A stretch of 64,000 nt of DNA from Deltaproteobacteria bacterium (GTDB lineage Bacteria; Desulfobacterota; Binatia; Binatales; Binataceae). Location: positions 54,294 through 118,293 of the forward strand of contig JAJYRQ010000006.1 of assembly GCA_021794015.1 (NCBI GenBank). The letters run 5' to 3'. Made by a program: the position numbers and the translations under genes. Below, one piece after another: positions 46,987 to 56,900 of this stretch (the stretch's first letter is position 1; every line of letters begins with the position of its first letter). Below the pieces are notes generated by a model. It had not been told where the DNA came from, did not search any database, and saw nothing but the letters and a program-made list of their open reading frames with translations.

Positions 46987-47190
46987 GGCCTTGGCTTCCT
47001 TTGTCGCCCGCCTGCCGGGCGCCGCCGCCGTCAGGCGAGCCTTTCCCATTTGCGAGAATAGCGGCTTGGCGGCCGCACCGCCAAACCGGCGGCTTGGCCG
47101 CGGGCAATCGCGCCGCCGGGCGCCGGCGGTTCTCGCGGCGTTGCCGGCGCGCTACAATCGCGGCGCGCGCCCGCTCCTGGCGCGCGTGCC

Positions 47191-48330
47191 GTGCGCCTGT
47201 TGCTGATTACCGAAGAGTTCCATCGCGTTGGCGGAGTGCAGGAAACCGTCGAGCGGCTGTCGGCTGCGCTTGCACAACGGGGACACCAGGTGCTGGTTGT
47301 GTCGATGCCTTTCGACGGCACTGAGGCTGTCCATCTGGCCAGGCCGGCGGCAGCCTGCCTGACGCTGGCAGTGGCGCCACGCTACAAGCCGATAACGTGG
47401 CGCCACCTGGAGCGGCTCTTCAAGAACGACGCCGGCAGCGCAGAGCTTGCCGGCGTCGTTCGCCGCTGGGCGCCCGACCTGGTCAACTGCCATGTCTGGT
47501 CGTGGGACAGGTTTCAGCCCGTGGCGCTGGCCTGCCGCAAAGCCCGCGTCAAGCTGGCCATCACCCTTTACGACTGCAACCCGATGCTTCGCCAGCCGCA
47601 TCTGCAAAGCGCCGTCAACCGGGCGCTGGAGTGCGCCCGGGCCGTGATCGCGGTCTCGCAGGCCACCGCGCGGCAGTTTGCCGGGTTCGCTCCGGCCGCC
47701 GCGCAAGCGCGGGTAATTCACTGTGGCGTGGAACTGGCGGCGGCCGACGCGGCCGAAGCTTACGGCGCGGCCCACCCGTATCTCTTTTGCGCCTCCCGGC
47801 TTGCCCTGGAAAGCAAAGCGCTGGACCTTTTGCTCGCCGCCTTCTCCGGGCTTTTGCCCGACTATCCCGAGCTGCGCCTGCTTATCGCCGGCGAAGGCGA
47901 CGACCGCGCCGCGCTCGAGAGTCAGATTGCGGCGCTCGGGCTTGGCGGGCGAGCCGAGCTGCTCGGCGCCTGCCCGCGCCGCCAGCTTTACAGCCTATTC
48001 AAAGGCGCGGTCCTATTCGTTCTCCCAAGCCGTATGCCCGAGGGACTAGGCATCGCGCATCTCGAAGCGATGGCCTGCGGAGTGCCGGTGGTCGCCACCA
48101 ACAGCGGCGGTACGCCAGAGATCGTCAAGCACGGGCGTTGCGGCCTGCTGGTCGAACCGGACAGCCCAATCGCGCTGGCCGCAGCGATCAGGACGCTGCT
48201 GGACGACGCTGCGCGCCGTCTCCAGATGGGCGCTGAAGGCCGGCGGCTGGCCGCCGGCTTTGACTGGTCGGACGTTGCGCGCCAGTACGAACGGGTCTAC
48301 CTTGATGAGCTGAACTTGCGGCGGTTCTGA
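47191..48330 (+). CDS. Glycosyltransferase family 4
   Basis: A 379-residue GT-B retaining transferase. It starts MRLLLITEEFHRVGGVQETV; the C-terminal half has the donor-site pattern RMPEGLGIAHLEAMACGVPVV and NSGGTPEI, with the EX7E residues. It uses a nucleotide sugar to extend a surface glycan; the substrate is unknown. The start is GTG at 47191. It leads a three-gene glycosyltransferase run on the plus strand. Confidence 0.9.
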   Translation: MRLLLITEEFHRVGGVQETVERLSAALAQRGHQVLVVSMPFDGTEAVHLARPAAACLTLAVAPRYKPITWRHLERLFKNDAGSAELAGVVRRWAPDLVNCHVWSWDRFQPVALACRKARVKLAITLYDCNPMLRQPHLQSAVNRALECARAVIAVSQATARQFAGFAPAAAQARVIHCGVELAAADAAEAYGAAHPYLFCASRLALESKALDLLLAAFSGLLPDYPELRLLIAGEGDDRAALESQIAALGLGGRAELLGACPRRQLYSLFKGAVLFVLPSRMPEGLGIAHLEAMACGVPVVATNSGGTPEIVKHGRCGLLVEPDSPIALAAAIRTLLDDAARRLQMGAEGRRLAAGFDWSDVARQYERVYLDELNLRRF

Positions 48331-48378
48331 GCCGGCGCCGTTGGTTCTCGCCCAGGCACGCGAGACGCTGCGATCACG

Positions 48379-49500
48379 ATGGACAAAAGCGCCTTGGCCG
48401 AAGAGACAGCGGACACCGGGGATGGTCGCAGCGCCCTGCCCTCGCGCGCAGCACCGTCGCGCAGCTTAGAGACCAGCACCGTCGTCCCGGTCTCGGTCGT
48501 GGTGCCGGTGCACAACTGCGCCCACCTGCTGCCGGGCCTGCTCGAAAGCTGTCGGGCGCAAACGGCCAGACCGCTTGAGATTATCGTGGTGGACGACGGA
48601 TCGACCCGGCCGTACGGCGAGTTGCTTGCCGAGGTCTGCGCGCGGCCGGGGGTAACCCTGATGCGCCTTGAGCGGCGCGGCCCCGCCGCGGCGCGCAACG
48701 CCGGCGCCAGGCGTGCCGTGCCCGCCTCGCGCTACCTGCTTTTCCTTGACGCTGACGACCAGCCGCTAGCCTCGATGCTCGAGCGGCTTTTCGCGGCGCT
48801 CGAGGGGGCCGCGCAGGCCTCGCTGGCGTTCTGCAACGTGCTTACCGTGGACGACGCCCGCCGGCCGGTGCACGATTCCTACCTGAGCGCCGGCTGTAGC
48901 CGGGCGCCCTCGCTTGACGATCTGCTCCGGCACACTTGGCCGATTCTGACCAGCGCGGCGCTCATCCGGCGCCGCGCCTTCGAGCAAAGCGGCGGCTTTT
49001 GCGAAGACTTCACTGCGCGCGGCTTCGAAGACCCGCTGCTCTGGCTGAGACTGCGCGAGTTGGGCGAATTCCGCCTGGTTCCCGAGCGGCTGCTGGCTTA
49101 CCGGACGCTACCGGCGCACGAGCGGGTGCTGAAGTACGCGGCCGGCTACCGTCCATTCGTGCGACAACTGCGGGAAATCTACGGCTTGCGGGCGCGCCGG
49201 CTGGCCGCGGCCACCGCCCGCGGCTTTGCCAGCGGCCTTGGCCACCGCGGTCTTTTGGCGTTGGCCGCGGGCGACCGCGCCACCGCGCGCCGGTGTTTTG
49301 TCGCGGCGCTTAGCTACCAACCGCTCAACCCGCGCATCGCGCTGCGCCTGGCGCGCACCTTTCTTCCACTGGCGTGGGCCCGCCTGCTAAGCGGCTCCAG
49401 CCGGCGCTCCTCTCGGCCCCTCACCCAGGCATCCGGTGGCGCGCTGCCTGCGTCGGACGGGGCGCTGGATGCTCAACTCGAAAGCCATCCACCCCTTTAA
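48379..49500 (+). CDS. Glycosyltransferase family 2 (first of a pair)
   Basis: A 373-residue protein: an N-terminal lead of about 35 residues, a GT2 domain (SVVVPVHNCAHLL, VVDDGSTRPYG, DxD in FLDADDQPL) and a C-terminal region (about 285-345: LALAAGDRATARRCFVAALS, then RLARTFLPLAWARLL) repeated in the next gene. The region resembles a TPR-like helix pair and may hold an acceptor or partner. It is separated by 45 bases from the next GT2 gene. Confidence 0.88.
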   Translation: MDKSALAEETADTGDGRSALPSRAAPSRSLETSTVVPVSVVVPVHNCAHLLPGLLESCRAQTARPLEIIVVDDGSTRPYGELLAEVCARPGVTLMRLERRGPAAARNAGARRAVPASRYLLFLDADDQPLASMLERLFAALEGAAQASLAFCNVLTVDDARRPVHDSYLSAGCSRAPSLDDLLRHTWPILTSAALIRRRAFEQSGGFCEDFTARGFEDPLLWLRLRELGEFRLVPERLLAYRTLPAHERVLKYAAGYRPFVRQLREIYGLRARRLAAATARGFASGLGHRGLLALAAGDRATARRCFVAALSYQPLNPRIALRLARTFLPLAWARLLSGSSRRSSRPLTQASGGALPASDGALDAQLESHPPL

Positions 49501-49545
49501 GCGCCAAGGAGACCGCCGGGGCCGCCAGGCTCTCTGTTGCGAGTG

Positions 49546-50532
49546 ATGGAAGCACCCAGGATTTGCACCATCGTGCCGACCTACAGGCGGCCTGCCCTGC
49601 TAAGGCGCGCATTGGAAAGCGTGCTGGTACAGACTTACCCGCACTTCGAGGTCCGAGTTTACGACAACGCATCGGGCGACGAGACCGCCGAGGTGGTGCA
49701 CGAACTGGCCGGCAAAGACTCGCGCATCCGGTACAAGTGCCATCCGGAAAACCTCGGCATGGTCGCCAATTTCAATTACGGGCTCGGCGAGGTGGACACG
49801 CCGTTGTTCAACCTGCTGAGCGATGATGACGTTCTCCTGCCCCGCTTCTTTGAGACCGCATTACGTTGGCTGGCGCGGTATCCCGAGGCGATGGCGTTTG
49901 CCGGCGGCGTTCTCTGGCGCGACCTTGAGGGGCGTCCGCTGAGAGCGCCGGCCAAGGACTGGCCGCCGGGTCTTTACCAGCCGCCGGCAGTGCTGCTCTC
50001 GATGCTCCAGCTTGGAGTGCCGCTGTGGACCGGGATGCTGTTGCGGGCCGAGGTCCTGAAGACGCTGGGCGGTCTTGACGCCCAAGTGGCCGCCTCAGAC
50101 CTTGACTTCGAGCTGCGCCTGGCCGCCCGGTTTCCACTGGTCGTCGCCGCTGACCCTTGCGCCTGCTTCACGGTGCATCCGGGCAGCTCCACGCGAAACA
50201 TTCCTCCAGGCGAAATCCGCCGCGTGCTGGCGCATGTTGAACGAAGCCTGGGCGCGATGCCCGAGCTTGCCGCGGCAGGCCGGCGCCAAGCGCGGCGCGC
50301 CTGGCGCGCCGGCAGGCGCCGACTGCTTGGCTGGTATACGCACGAGCTGCAGCATCAGGCGCTGCTGGCGCTGGCGCGCGGAGACCGCCGCGCGGCGCGT
50401 CAGAAGCTCGCCGAGGCGGCCGTGGCTACGCCCTTGCGGCCGCGGCTCTTGCTGCGCCTGGCCCGCACCTTCCTTCCCTTGAAAATCGCCCGGGCGCTGA
50501 GCGGCAAGACCGGCCGCGGCATGCGCCCGTAA
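49546..50532 (+). CDS. Glycosyltransferase family 2 (second of a pair)
   Basis: A 328-residue GT2 with ICTIVPTYRRPALLRRALES, VYDNASGDET and the DxD-like LLSDDDVLLP. Its C-terminus (LALARGDRRAARQKLAEAA, then LLRLARTFLPLKIARALSG) matches that of the preceding GT2, so the two share a module. The ATG at 49546 is preferred to a TTG three codons upstream. Confidence 0.88.
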   Translation: MEAPRICTIVPTYRRPALLRRALESVLVQTYPHFEVRVYDNASGDETAEVVHELAGKDSRIRYKCHPENLGMVANFNYGLGEVDTPLFNLLSDDDVLLPRFFETALRWLARYPEAMAFAGGVLWRDLEGRPLRAPAKDWPPGLYQPPAVLLSMLQLGVPLWTGMLLRAEVLKTLGGLDAQVAASDLDFELRLAARFPLVVAADPCACFTVHPGSSTRNIPPGEIRRVLAHVERSLGAMPELAAAGRRQARRAWRAGRRRLLGWYTHELQHQALLALARGDRRAARQKLAEAAVATPLRPRLLLRLARTFLPLKIARALSGKTGRGMRP

Positions 50533-50706
50533 TTCGACCTGCCTTCCGGCACGGCCTGTCCTGAGTCGGGCGAAGACGCCGTTGCGCGCCTCCCTCAAAG
50601 CCCCCGGCTTTCGGCTGCCCCACCGCTATGCTAGAGTCGTCCCGACGTTTCTGAGCGTGGTACGTGCGGCTCAGCCGTTAAGCCTGAGCCCTTTATGTGA
50701 CGAGTA

Positions 50707-51186
50707 ATGACGATGGATGTGTTAAAGAGGTGTGCGCTAGCTCTCGTGGTTGCCGCAATGGCCCTGGCACTGCCGGCGGCAGCCTGGGCAGCGCTCGGCG
50801 GCGATGCACAGTCCGTTCAGCGCGACCAGGAGCGGCTCGGCGGAAAGCTGACCCAACAGGCCGAGGCGGCTTTCACGCGGGCTGAAATCACGACGCCCGA
50901 GGGCGCCGCGGTGCGCGAGTATATGTCGCCGGCGGGTCAGGTATTCGCCGTCACCTGGCGCGGCGGGCCGAGCCCTGACCTCTCGACCCTGCTCGGCTCC
51001 TACTTCGACGAATACCTGGCGGCGCGCCAGAACGCCAAGCAGAGCAAGCTGCACTCGCTTCACTATTCCCTGGTCACCACACCCAACATCGTCGTGCAGA
51101 TGGGCGGTCCGATGCGCGCGCTAAGCGGGATGGCCTACGTGCCTGCTCTGATGCCCCAGGGGGTGAGCCTTGCGGAAATTCGCTGA
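50707..51186 (+). CDS. DUF2844 family exported protein
   Basis: A 159-residue protein with a signal peptide (hydrophobic about 9-27, AWA cleavage site) followed by ALGGDAQSVQRDQERLGG and, near the end, MGGPMRALSGMAYVPALMP. This is the DUF2844 pattern. Function unknown; in other bacteria the family sits beside DUF3443, as it does here (next gene 40 bases downstream). The ATG at 50707 is chosen; 50713 is a close alternative. Confidence 0.82.
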   Translation: MTMDVLKRCALALVVAAMALALPAAAWAALGGDAQSVQRDQERLGGKLTQQAEAAFTRAEITTPEGAAVREYMSPAGQVFAVTWRGGPSPDLSTLLGSYFDEYLAARQNAKQSKLHSLHYSLVTTPNIVVQMGGPMRALSGMAYVPALMPQGVSLAEIR

Positions 51187-51226
51187 GCGGGGCGGTTTTC
51201 CGCGCCGCGAATCAGGCGCCAAGACG

Positions 51227-52555
51227 ATGCGTGGCCTTTGGAAGTACACGTTGCTCCTGCTCTGTGTGGCGGCATTTGCCTGCAAGGGCTCGAGCTCGAG
51301 CAGCTCTTCCACCGGAATCACTTACACGGTCAACGGGCCGGTGCTCAAATCCACCGGCGTCGCCAACCAGTTCTACGTTTACGTCGGGTCGAATCTCTTC
51401 AACTCAGGCTCTGGCGACTTCGAGGTTCCGAACAATCCCTGGATAAACGTCAAGATCTGCGAGCCGACAAACCCGACCAACTGCCAGACGCTCACCGCAG
51501 TCGTCTCCGACACCGGCTCCTACGGCCTGCGCGTGCTTTACGCTGCGCTCAACGCAAGCCTTAACCTGACCGCCGAGACTCCGCCCGCCGGCAGCGGCAC
51601 GCTGGCCGAGTGTGTCCAGTTCGGCGGCGGCTTCTCCACCTGGGGCTCCGTCAGAAAAGCGCTTATCACGCTCGGCACCGAGACCACCACGCAGGCCGTC
51701 CCAATCCAGGTGGTTAACGATCCCAGCCTGCCTTCGGCGCCGACCGATACGAACTGCACCGACGCAAACTCCCAAGGCGTGGCTGCCTACACGCCAGCCA
51801 CCAACGCCGGCTATTTGGCCGGCAACGCGATCTTGGGCCTGGGTGTCTTCCGCCACGACTTCGGCAATTATTACTCCTGCGCCAGCGGGACCTGCACCGC
51901 GATTAGCGCGGCCACGATGCTGGCCAACGAAAGCCTCCAAGTGCAGAATCCGGTCTGGCTGATGACCACGGACAATAACGGCATCCTGTTCAGCCTGCCC
52001 GCGGTTCCGGCCGACGGCGCGCCCAACCAGACCGGCACGATCACCCTTGGAATAAACACCGAGTCGAACAACAAGATCACGACGCAGACCGTCTTCCCGG
52101 TCGATCCCGCCGGCACCTACGCCGGCGACTTCGACACCACCTTCCCCGCCTCGGGGGCCGGGAGCACTTTGTACCACCAAAGCTTCCTCGACACCGGCAC
52201 CAATACGTTGCTGTTCCCGAACAACACCAACATCGCGACCTGCAGCGACGGCTTCTACTGTCCCACCAACTCCTCAAGCCAGCCGACCAGCGTCAACCTG
52301 AGCGCACTCGCTGCGGGCTATAACGGCACGCCAACGGGTACGGTCGCCTTCCAGATCGCCAACGCCGATAGCACGCTTTTTACGACCAGCAACTTTGCCT
52401 TCAACGATCTGGGCGCACCTCTGGCCAACATTTTCGACTGGGGCCTGCCATTTTTCTACGGCGTTCCCGTGTTTGAGGCGCTAAACGGACAGCCGGTATC
52501 GGGCAGTCCCGGCGGCCAGGCGGCCGGGCCTTTCTACGCATTTACCCCGCCGTGA
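51227..52555 (+). CDS. DUF3443 family lipoprotein
   Basis: A 442-residue exported protein. The N-terminus MRGLWKYTLLLLCVAAFACKG gives a probable lipoprotein signal (Cys at about 19, atypical lipobox AFAC) followed by a run of serines. The rest fits DUF3443: ECVQFGGGFSTWGSVRKA, NAILGLGVFRHDFG and the C-terminal FDWGLPFFYGVPVFEAL. It has the feel of an aspartyl-protease-like fold (VSDTGSYGLRVL, LDTGTNTLLFPNN: two D[TG]-type motifs), but this is inference. It overlaps the next gene by 4 bases. Confidence 0.82.
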   Translation: MRGLWKYTLLLLCVAAFACKGSSSSSSSTGITYTVNGPVLKSTGVANQFYVYVGSNLFNSGSGDFEVPNNPWINVKICEPTNPTNCQTLTAVVSDTGSYGLRVLYAALNASLNLTAETPPAGSGTLAECVQFGGGFSTWGSVRKALITLGTETTTQAVPIQVVNDPSLPSAPTDTNCTDANSQGVAAYTPATNAGYLAGNAILGLGVFRHDFGNYYSCASGTCTAISAATMLANESLQVQNPVWLMTTDNNGILFSLPAVPADGAPNQTGTITLGINTESNNKITTQTVFPVDPAGTYAGDFDTTFPASGAGSTLYHQSFLDTGTNTLLFPNNTNIATCSDGFYCPTNSSSQPTSVNLSALAAGYNGTPTGTVAFQIANADSTLFTTSNFAFNDLGAPLANIFDWGLPFFYGVPVFEALNGQPVSGSPGGQAAGPFYAFTPP

Positions 52556-53865
52556 ACCGGCCGGCGCCGCGCTATTGCCCGCATCGTTGGTGGGCAGCGG
52601 CGCTGTTGGGCCTGGGATGCATCGCGTGGCCGGCAGTTTCTCCGGCCAGTGCGCGGCTTTGGCAGCCGCTGGTCCTCAAGGGAGCGCAACTCGCGCCGCT
52701 TCTTGGCGCACGGAGCGCCTCGCTCGAAGTTCTGGCGGTTCACGCCGGCCGTCTCGCCGCAATACCCTTCCAGGTCGATGAGCGACTTGCCGACGGCCGT
52801 TACGCCCTGCCGGACGGCCCGGCACGGCTGGCCGCCAAAAGCCCGGGCGTCTTCGACGCCGATGACGAAGTTGTCTTCATGGTTGCCGATATGGGCGAAC
52901 GAGCATCGCCGGAAGACCTTCCGCGCCGCACGGTTGAAGTCGAGGCAGACGACCCGCTGAGTGGACCGCCGCGCTACGCCTATATCGCCTTGACCGCGCA
53001 TCCGCGGCGAAGCCCGCTACGTTACGTGAGCTACACGCCGGGGCGTGGGCTCATCGAGACCGAGGATTTGCGCATCGGCCTCGAGCATAACCTGGCGGCG
53101 CGGCTTGCCTTTGCTTCTGCCGGTGCGCCGGCGCCCTGGCTTACGCGAAGCTTCCGCTTGCGGGTCCGTTTTTGGGCCTTCGGCCTTTTTCCGATCAGCA
53201 TCGACGAGGCCGACCTGCGCAATGAGCTGCTTGCCTGGAAAGCGGGGCCTGTGCGCGTGATCCGCCGGGTCTCCCACAGCGCCCGGATCGCCTTTGGGCT
53301 TCATTCGCCGCGGGCCGTCGGCGACGAGTTTTTCTACCGTGATTTTTTCCTGGCGCCGCTTGAAGTGCGGATACCCTGGCTTCCGGCGCTGGTGTTGCGC
53401 CGGCTCACCATGCACGCAGACGTGCGCCTGGCAGGAAGCGGCGAGCTAACCCTGCTATGGTCCGGCGGCAACCCCGCCGGCGTCGCCATCGGCGACGCGC
53501 CCGCCGAGGAGCGGCTGAGCGAGCGCGAGCCGCCCCTTCCCGGGCGCTGGCTTGCGCTTGTTACCAACGCGGGCACGGTCGTCCAGCTAATTGAGCCGGC
53601 AAGCAGCGCCACGGCATTGACGGCCGGCTTGTTCTTCACCAGCCGACCGCGCGGCACCGGGGCTGCAGCCGAGATTGCCGGCGTCTTACATCCGCGCCTC
53701 GGCTACGTTGTGAACGGCTGGGACAAGCTTTCGCGAGGCGTTCAGCGACTGGAGCTAAACGGGATTGCGGCGCCGGGACGGAGCGACCCGCGTCTTCTCC
53801 TCAGCGAGCATGCCACGCCGCTTTTGGTGCACACCCGCCTTCTCCGCCCGCCAGAGCGCCGGTGA
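52552..53865 (+). CDS. Exported protein of unknown function
   Basis: A 437-residue protein that I do not recognise. An N-terminal signal-like segment (about 13-34, cleavage near ASA) precedes a mainly beta, globular sequence with IPFQVDE (about 70-76) and DADDEVVFMVADMG (about 100-113). No catalytic motif is evident. The start GTG overlaps the DUF3443 stop by 4 bases (GTGA), so it is coupled to DUF2844 and DUF3443 and likely acts with them in the envelope. Confidence 0.7.
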   Translation: MNRPAPRYCPHRWWAAALLGLGCIAWPAVSPASARLWQPLVLKGAQLAPLLGARSASLEVLAVHAGRLAAIPFQVDERLADGRYALPDGPARLAAKSPGVFDADDEVVFMVADMGERASPEDLPRRTVEVEADDPLSGPPRYAYIALTAHPRRSPLRYVSYTPGRGLIETEDLRIGLEHNLAARLAFASAGAPAPWLTRSFRLRVRFWAFGLFPISIDEADLRNELLAWKAGPVRVIRRVSHSARIAFGLHSPRAVGDEFFYRDFFLAPLEVRIPWLPALVLRRLTMHADVRLAGSGELTLLWSGGNPAGVAIGDAPAEERLSEREPPLPGRWLALVTNAGTVVQLIEPASSATALTAGLFFTSRPRGTGAAAEIAGVLHPRLGYVVNGWDKLSRGVQRLELNGIAAPGRSDPRLLLSEHATPLLVHTRLLRPPERR

Positions 53866-53974
53866 GCCGGGCCAGACGCGACGCGGCGCGAATCCGCGCT
53901 CGTGGCGGCCACGGAAAACGCCAGCCCGGCTTTATGGAACGCCCGTCATTGCCCCCACAAGGAATGCGCCTGGA

Positions 53975-56900
53975 TTACTTGAACAGCAGCGTTTTCGATA
54001 CTTCGGCTAGAACATCGTTGAGCTTGCTGACAACCTCCTCCCGGGGCGAAGCGCCGCGCCCGTCCAGTTCCAGACGGACGCGAAATTTCAAGTCTGCGGC
54101 GCCGGCGATCTTTTTCAACTCGGAGAGTAGATCGGCAAGGTCCTGTATCTCGCTGGGGCGAAGCTCCGCCTCCGCAACCAGCACGTCGGGTTTTAGCGTG
54201 AAAGCCGGTTCAATCAGTCTCCCGGCAGAAGCGGCGATACCAAGCGTGACGCTTCGAGCTCCTGGAAAGTCGCACGGCCACGCAGCCGAGCCCGCTGCCA
54301 GTTCAATGAGTCGCGCACGGAGCGCGCCGTCAATCGCATCGCGAACCGTCGCCCAGGGCAGATTCGTCCCGACCTTTCGCGAGAGCGCAACCGCCATCGC
54401 CAGCGCCGTGGTCGAGCCACCCGCCCAGACTTCGGGAAGATTGGCCGCGGTGACGTCGATTGCCGGAATCGGCGGCGGCGGCAATTGAAGCCTGGCGTCA
54501 TCGGTCAAAAGACCCGCGGGAGTCTCTTCAGCCAGGATGCTCGCCTGTCCCGTGGTCAACCATAACCTGCCTTGCCTGACCGCCTCCGTGACCGCGGCGG
54601 CCAGCGCTTCGCGGGACGCCCGAGGTACGCTGAGCGGCTCTTCGTAGCCGCCCTTGTCGATCTTTGCCACGAAGCCGCCGGCGAAATAGTTGCGGATATC
54701 CCCGAAGCTAACGCTCCCATCCTTCCACAGCCCCGGAAGTTGGCCGCCAGTCAGCAGATCAGTGGGAACTTCCGCCAACTCGGCCGCTTCCGGCAAAACC
54801 ACCTCGAGGCTTGGATCTTTAAGCGCCGCTTCATCCGGCGCCTGACGCCAGAACGTCCTCGCCGACCGATCCGGCCGGACAACGCGCAGCACGAATCGAC
54901 CTTCCTCGCAGCCCCGCACCAGCGTGTCCAAAATCGCTCGCCGGCTCAGCATCTTGGGAAGCTGCGGAGAAAGCGCGAAGGCCCCAGCTAGGTCCTTGAG
55001 CCGCCGCGACGTTTCTCCCTCGCGCCAAAGGTCGTACGGCCCGCCAGGCAATAGCGCCTCGGCGCTGATCGCACTGTCCTGGATGCGCGCGCGCTTGTCT
55101 TTATCGTCTTTGATGCAGGCGAAAAGAGACGGACCTTCGACCGCTACCTTGAAGGCCTGGACCTCGTTTTTCTCGGATACCGTAACGACGATGCAGTAGG
55201 CCTGCTGTATCGCCTCGGCGATCCTGGACCGCGCACCGCTTATGTTTGCCGACAAGGTCCCCTCGCGTATCGGATCGAGCCCCTGCCCCTTGAGTTGCTC
55301 CTTAAGCTGGCTGCGCACCTCTTCCCAGCCGAGGTAGTCGCGGATTCGATTGCGCGCCGCCTCGATACCGTCGCGCGATGGCACCGCCAGCACCACCGCA
55401 TTGCGGTAGTTCCTGGGTTTGTCGGGCCCCGTGGTCTCATCGATGTAACGCTTGGCCTCGGCGCTCGGCTTTCCCGACTCCGATGCGGCGCGAGGCCCGA
55501 GAACCGCAAAGTGAAATTCCCCATCATCCTCGATATCGTTCGGGCGCTTGGGAAGATTGTGGACCACCGCTGCCGCCGCTGACGCCCCAGCGGTGAGGCT
55601 CTTAAGCTTGCTAATCTCGTCGTAAAGCCGGGCGTCGATGAGTTCGGCGGAGACGCGCTGGCACGCGTCGAAATGCATCTGGCGGAGATTCGGCCGCGAC
55701 CCCAGCCGCCATGACTTCGGGAGCTGCCTCGTTGCTCCGTTGCCGCGATCGACGTCGCTGATTCCGGCTTCGTCGAGGAACCACGATACTTCGCTCCATC
55801 GCATCAGCGCTTTTTCGAACTCGATCTTGTCCGGCCGCGTCGCGCCTGCCAGGACCATCAGGTCCCGCGTCAGCGCCTTCTGACCGATCGGCTGCGAATG
55901 GAGGAAGGTCGCGAACACCGCCTGTTCGAGCTCCCGGAACTTGAGCGCCGGACTTTCCGCCTGCTGGTCGCGGGCCTTGTCGAGCTCGCCCTCCAGAATC
56001 GCCGTCCATTCCTGTTTGCGACCCTCGTACTCCTCGGTCGCCGCCGTGGTCGTCAATTCGCGCGCGGCTTCCGAGATTCCGCCCTTGCCCGGCTCGGTGA
56101 GAAAGCTGTTCGCCGACACCAGCGGGCATTCGTCCCACCGCTCCGCTCCGCGCAACGCCACCGCAAAGGTCCTCAAAACTCCCCGCGTCCGCTGAAAGCC
56201 TGCAAGCTGCGTCCATTTCGCGTAGAACAGATCGATCAGGTCGGGATGAAAGGGGTAGCTTGCGACGAACCTCTCCTCCGCCGCCTTGCCGTCCCTGCGG
56301 GTCTGGTCGTCGAGCTCGGCGATACCCTTGAGCGCCGCCACCACATGGCTGCGGAAACTCTCCCGGTTGCGGATCGAATCCGCGACGAAGAATCGCCGGC
56401 GCAAGACCTCGGCTACGTCGTCCTTGAGCACCGGCTGAACGCCCTCTTCGCGCTCGCGCCGAAAGACGTTGTAGAGGTCGCCGGTAATCTGCTTGCCGAG
56501 CGCGTCGCTCTTGCGCGGGTCGGTGGCCAGCAGCGACGCGATCACCGCCGCGCGCTCGACCTTGGTCGCCGCCTGCGTCAGATACTGGAAAAAGTTCAGC
56601 AGCCGGTCGTTCCACGCGGGAGCGAGATCGACCGCCGCACGCGCGAACATCAGCACCTCGTCGATCAGGACCAGGGTTGCAAGGCCTTCCTTCTGCGGCC
56701 GCGCGAGCAGCTCGGTCATCAGATTTTCCGCGGGCGCGCTGTCGCGCTCCTCGTCCTTTTCCTCCGGATGCAGCAGCCGCAAGCCGTCGGCGCCGGCGAT
56801 CTGAAACGCCATCACGCTCCACGGATTCTTGAGCCAGCGCGTCTCGCCGCTCGGCCCGCGCACCTCCATCCCCCTCTCGACATCCAGCTTGTCGAACGGC

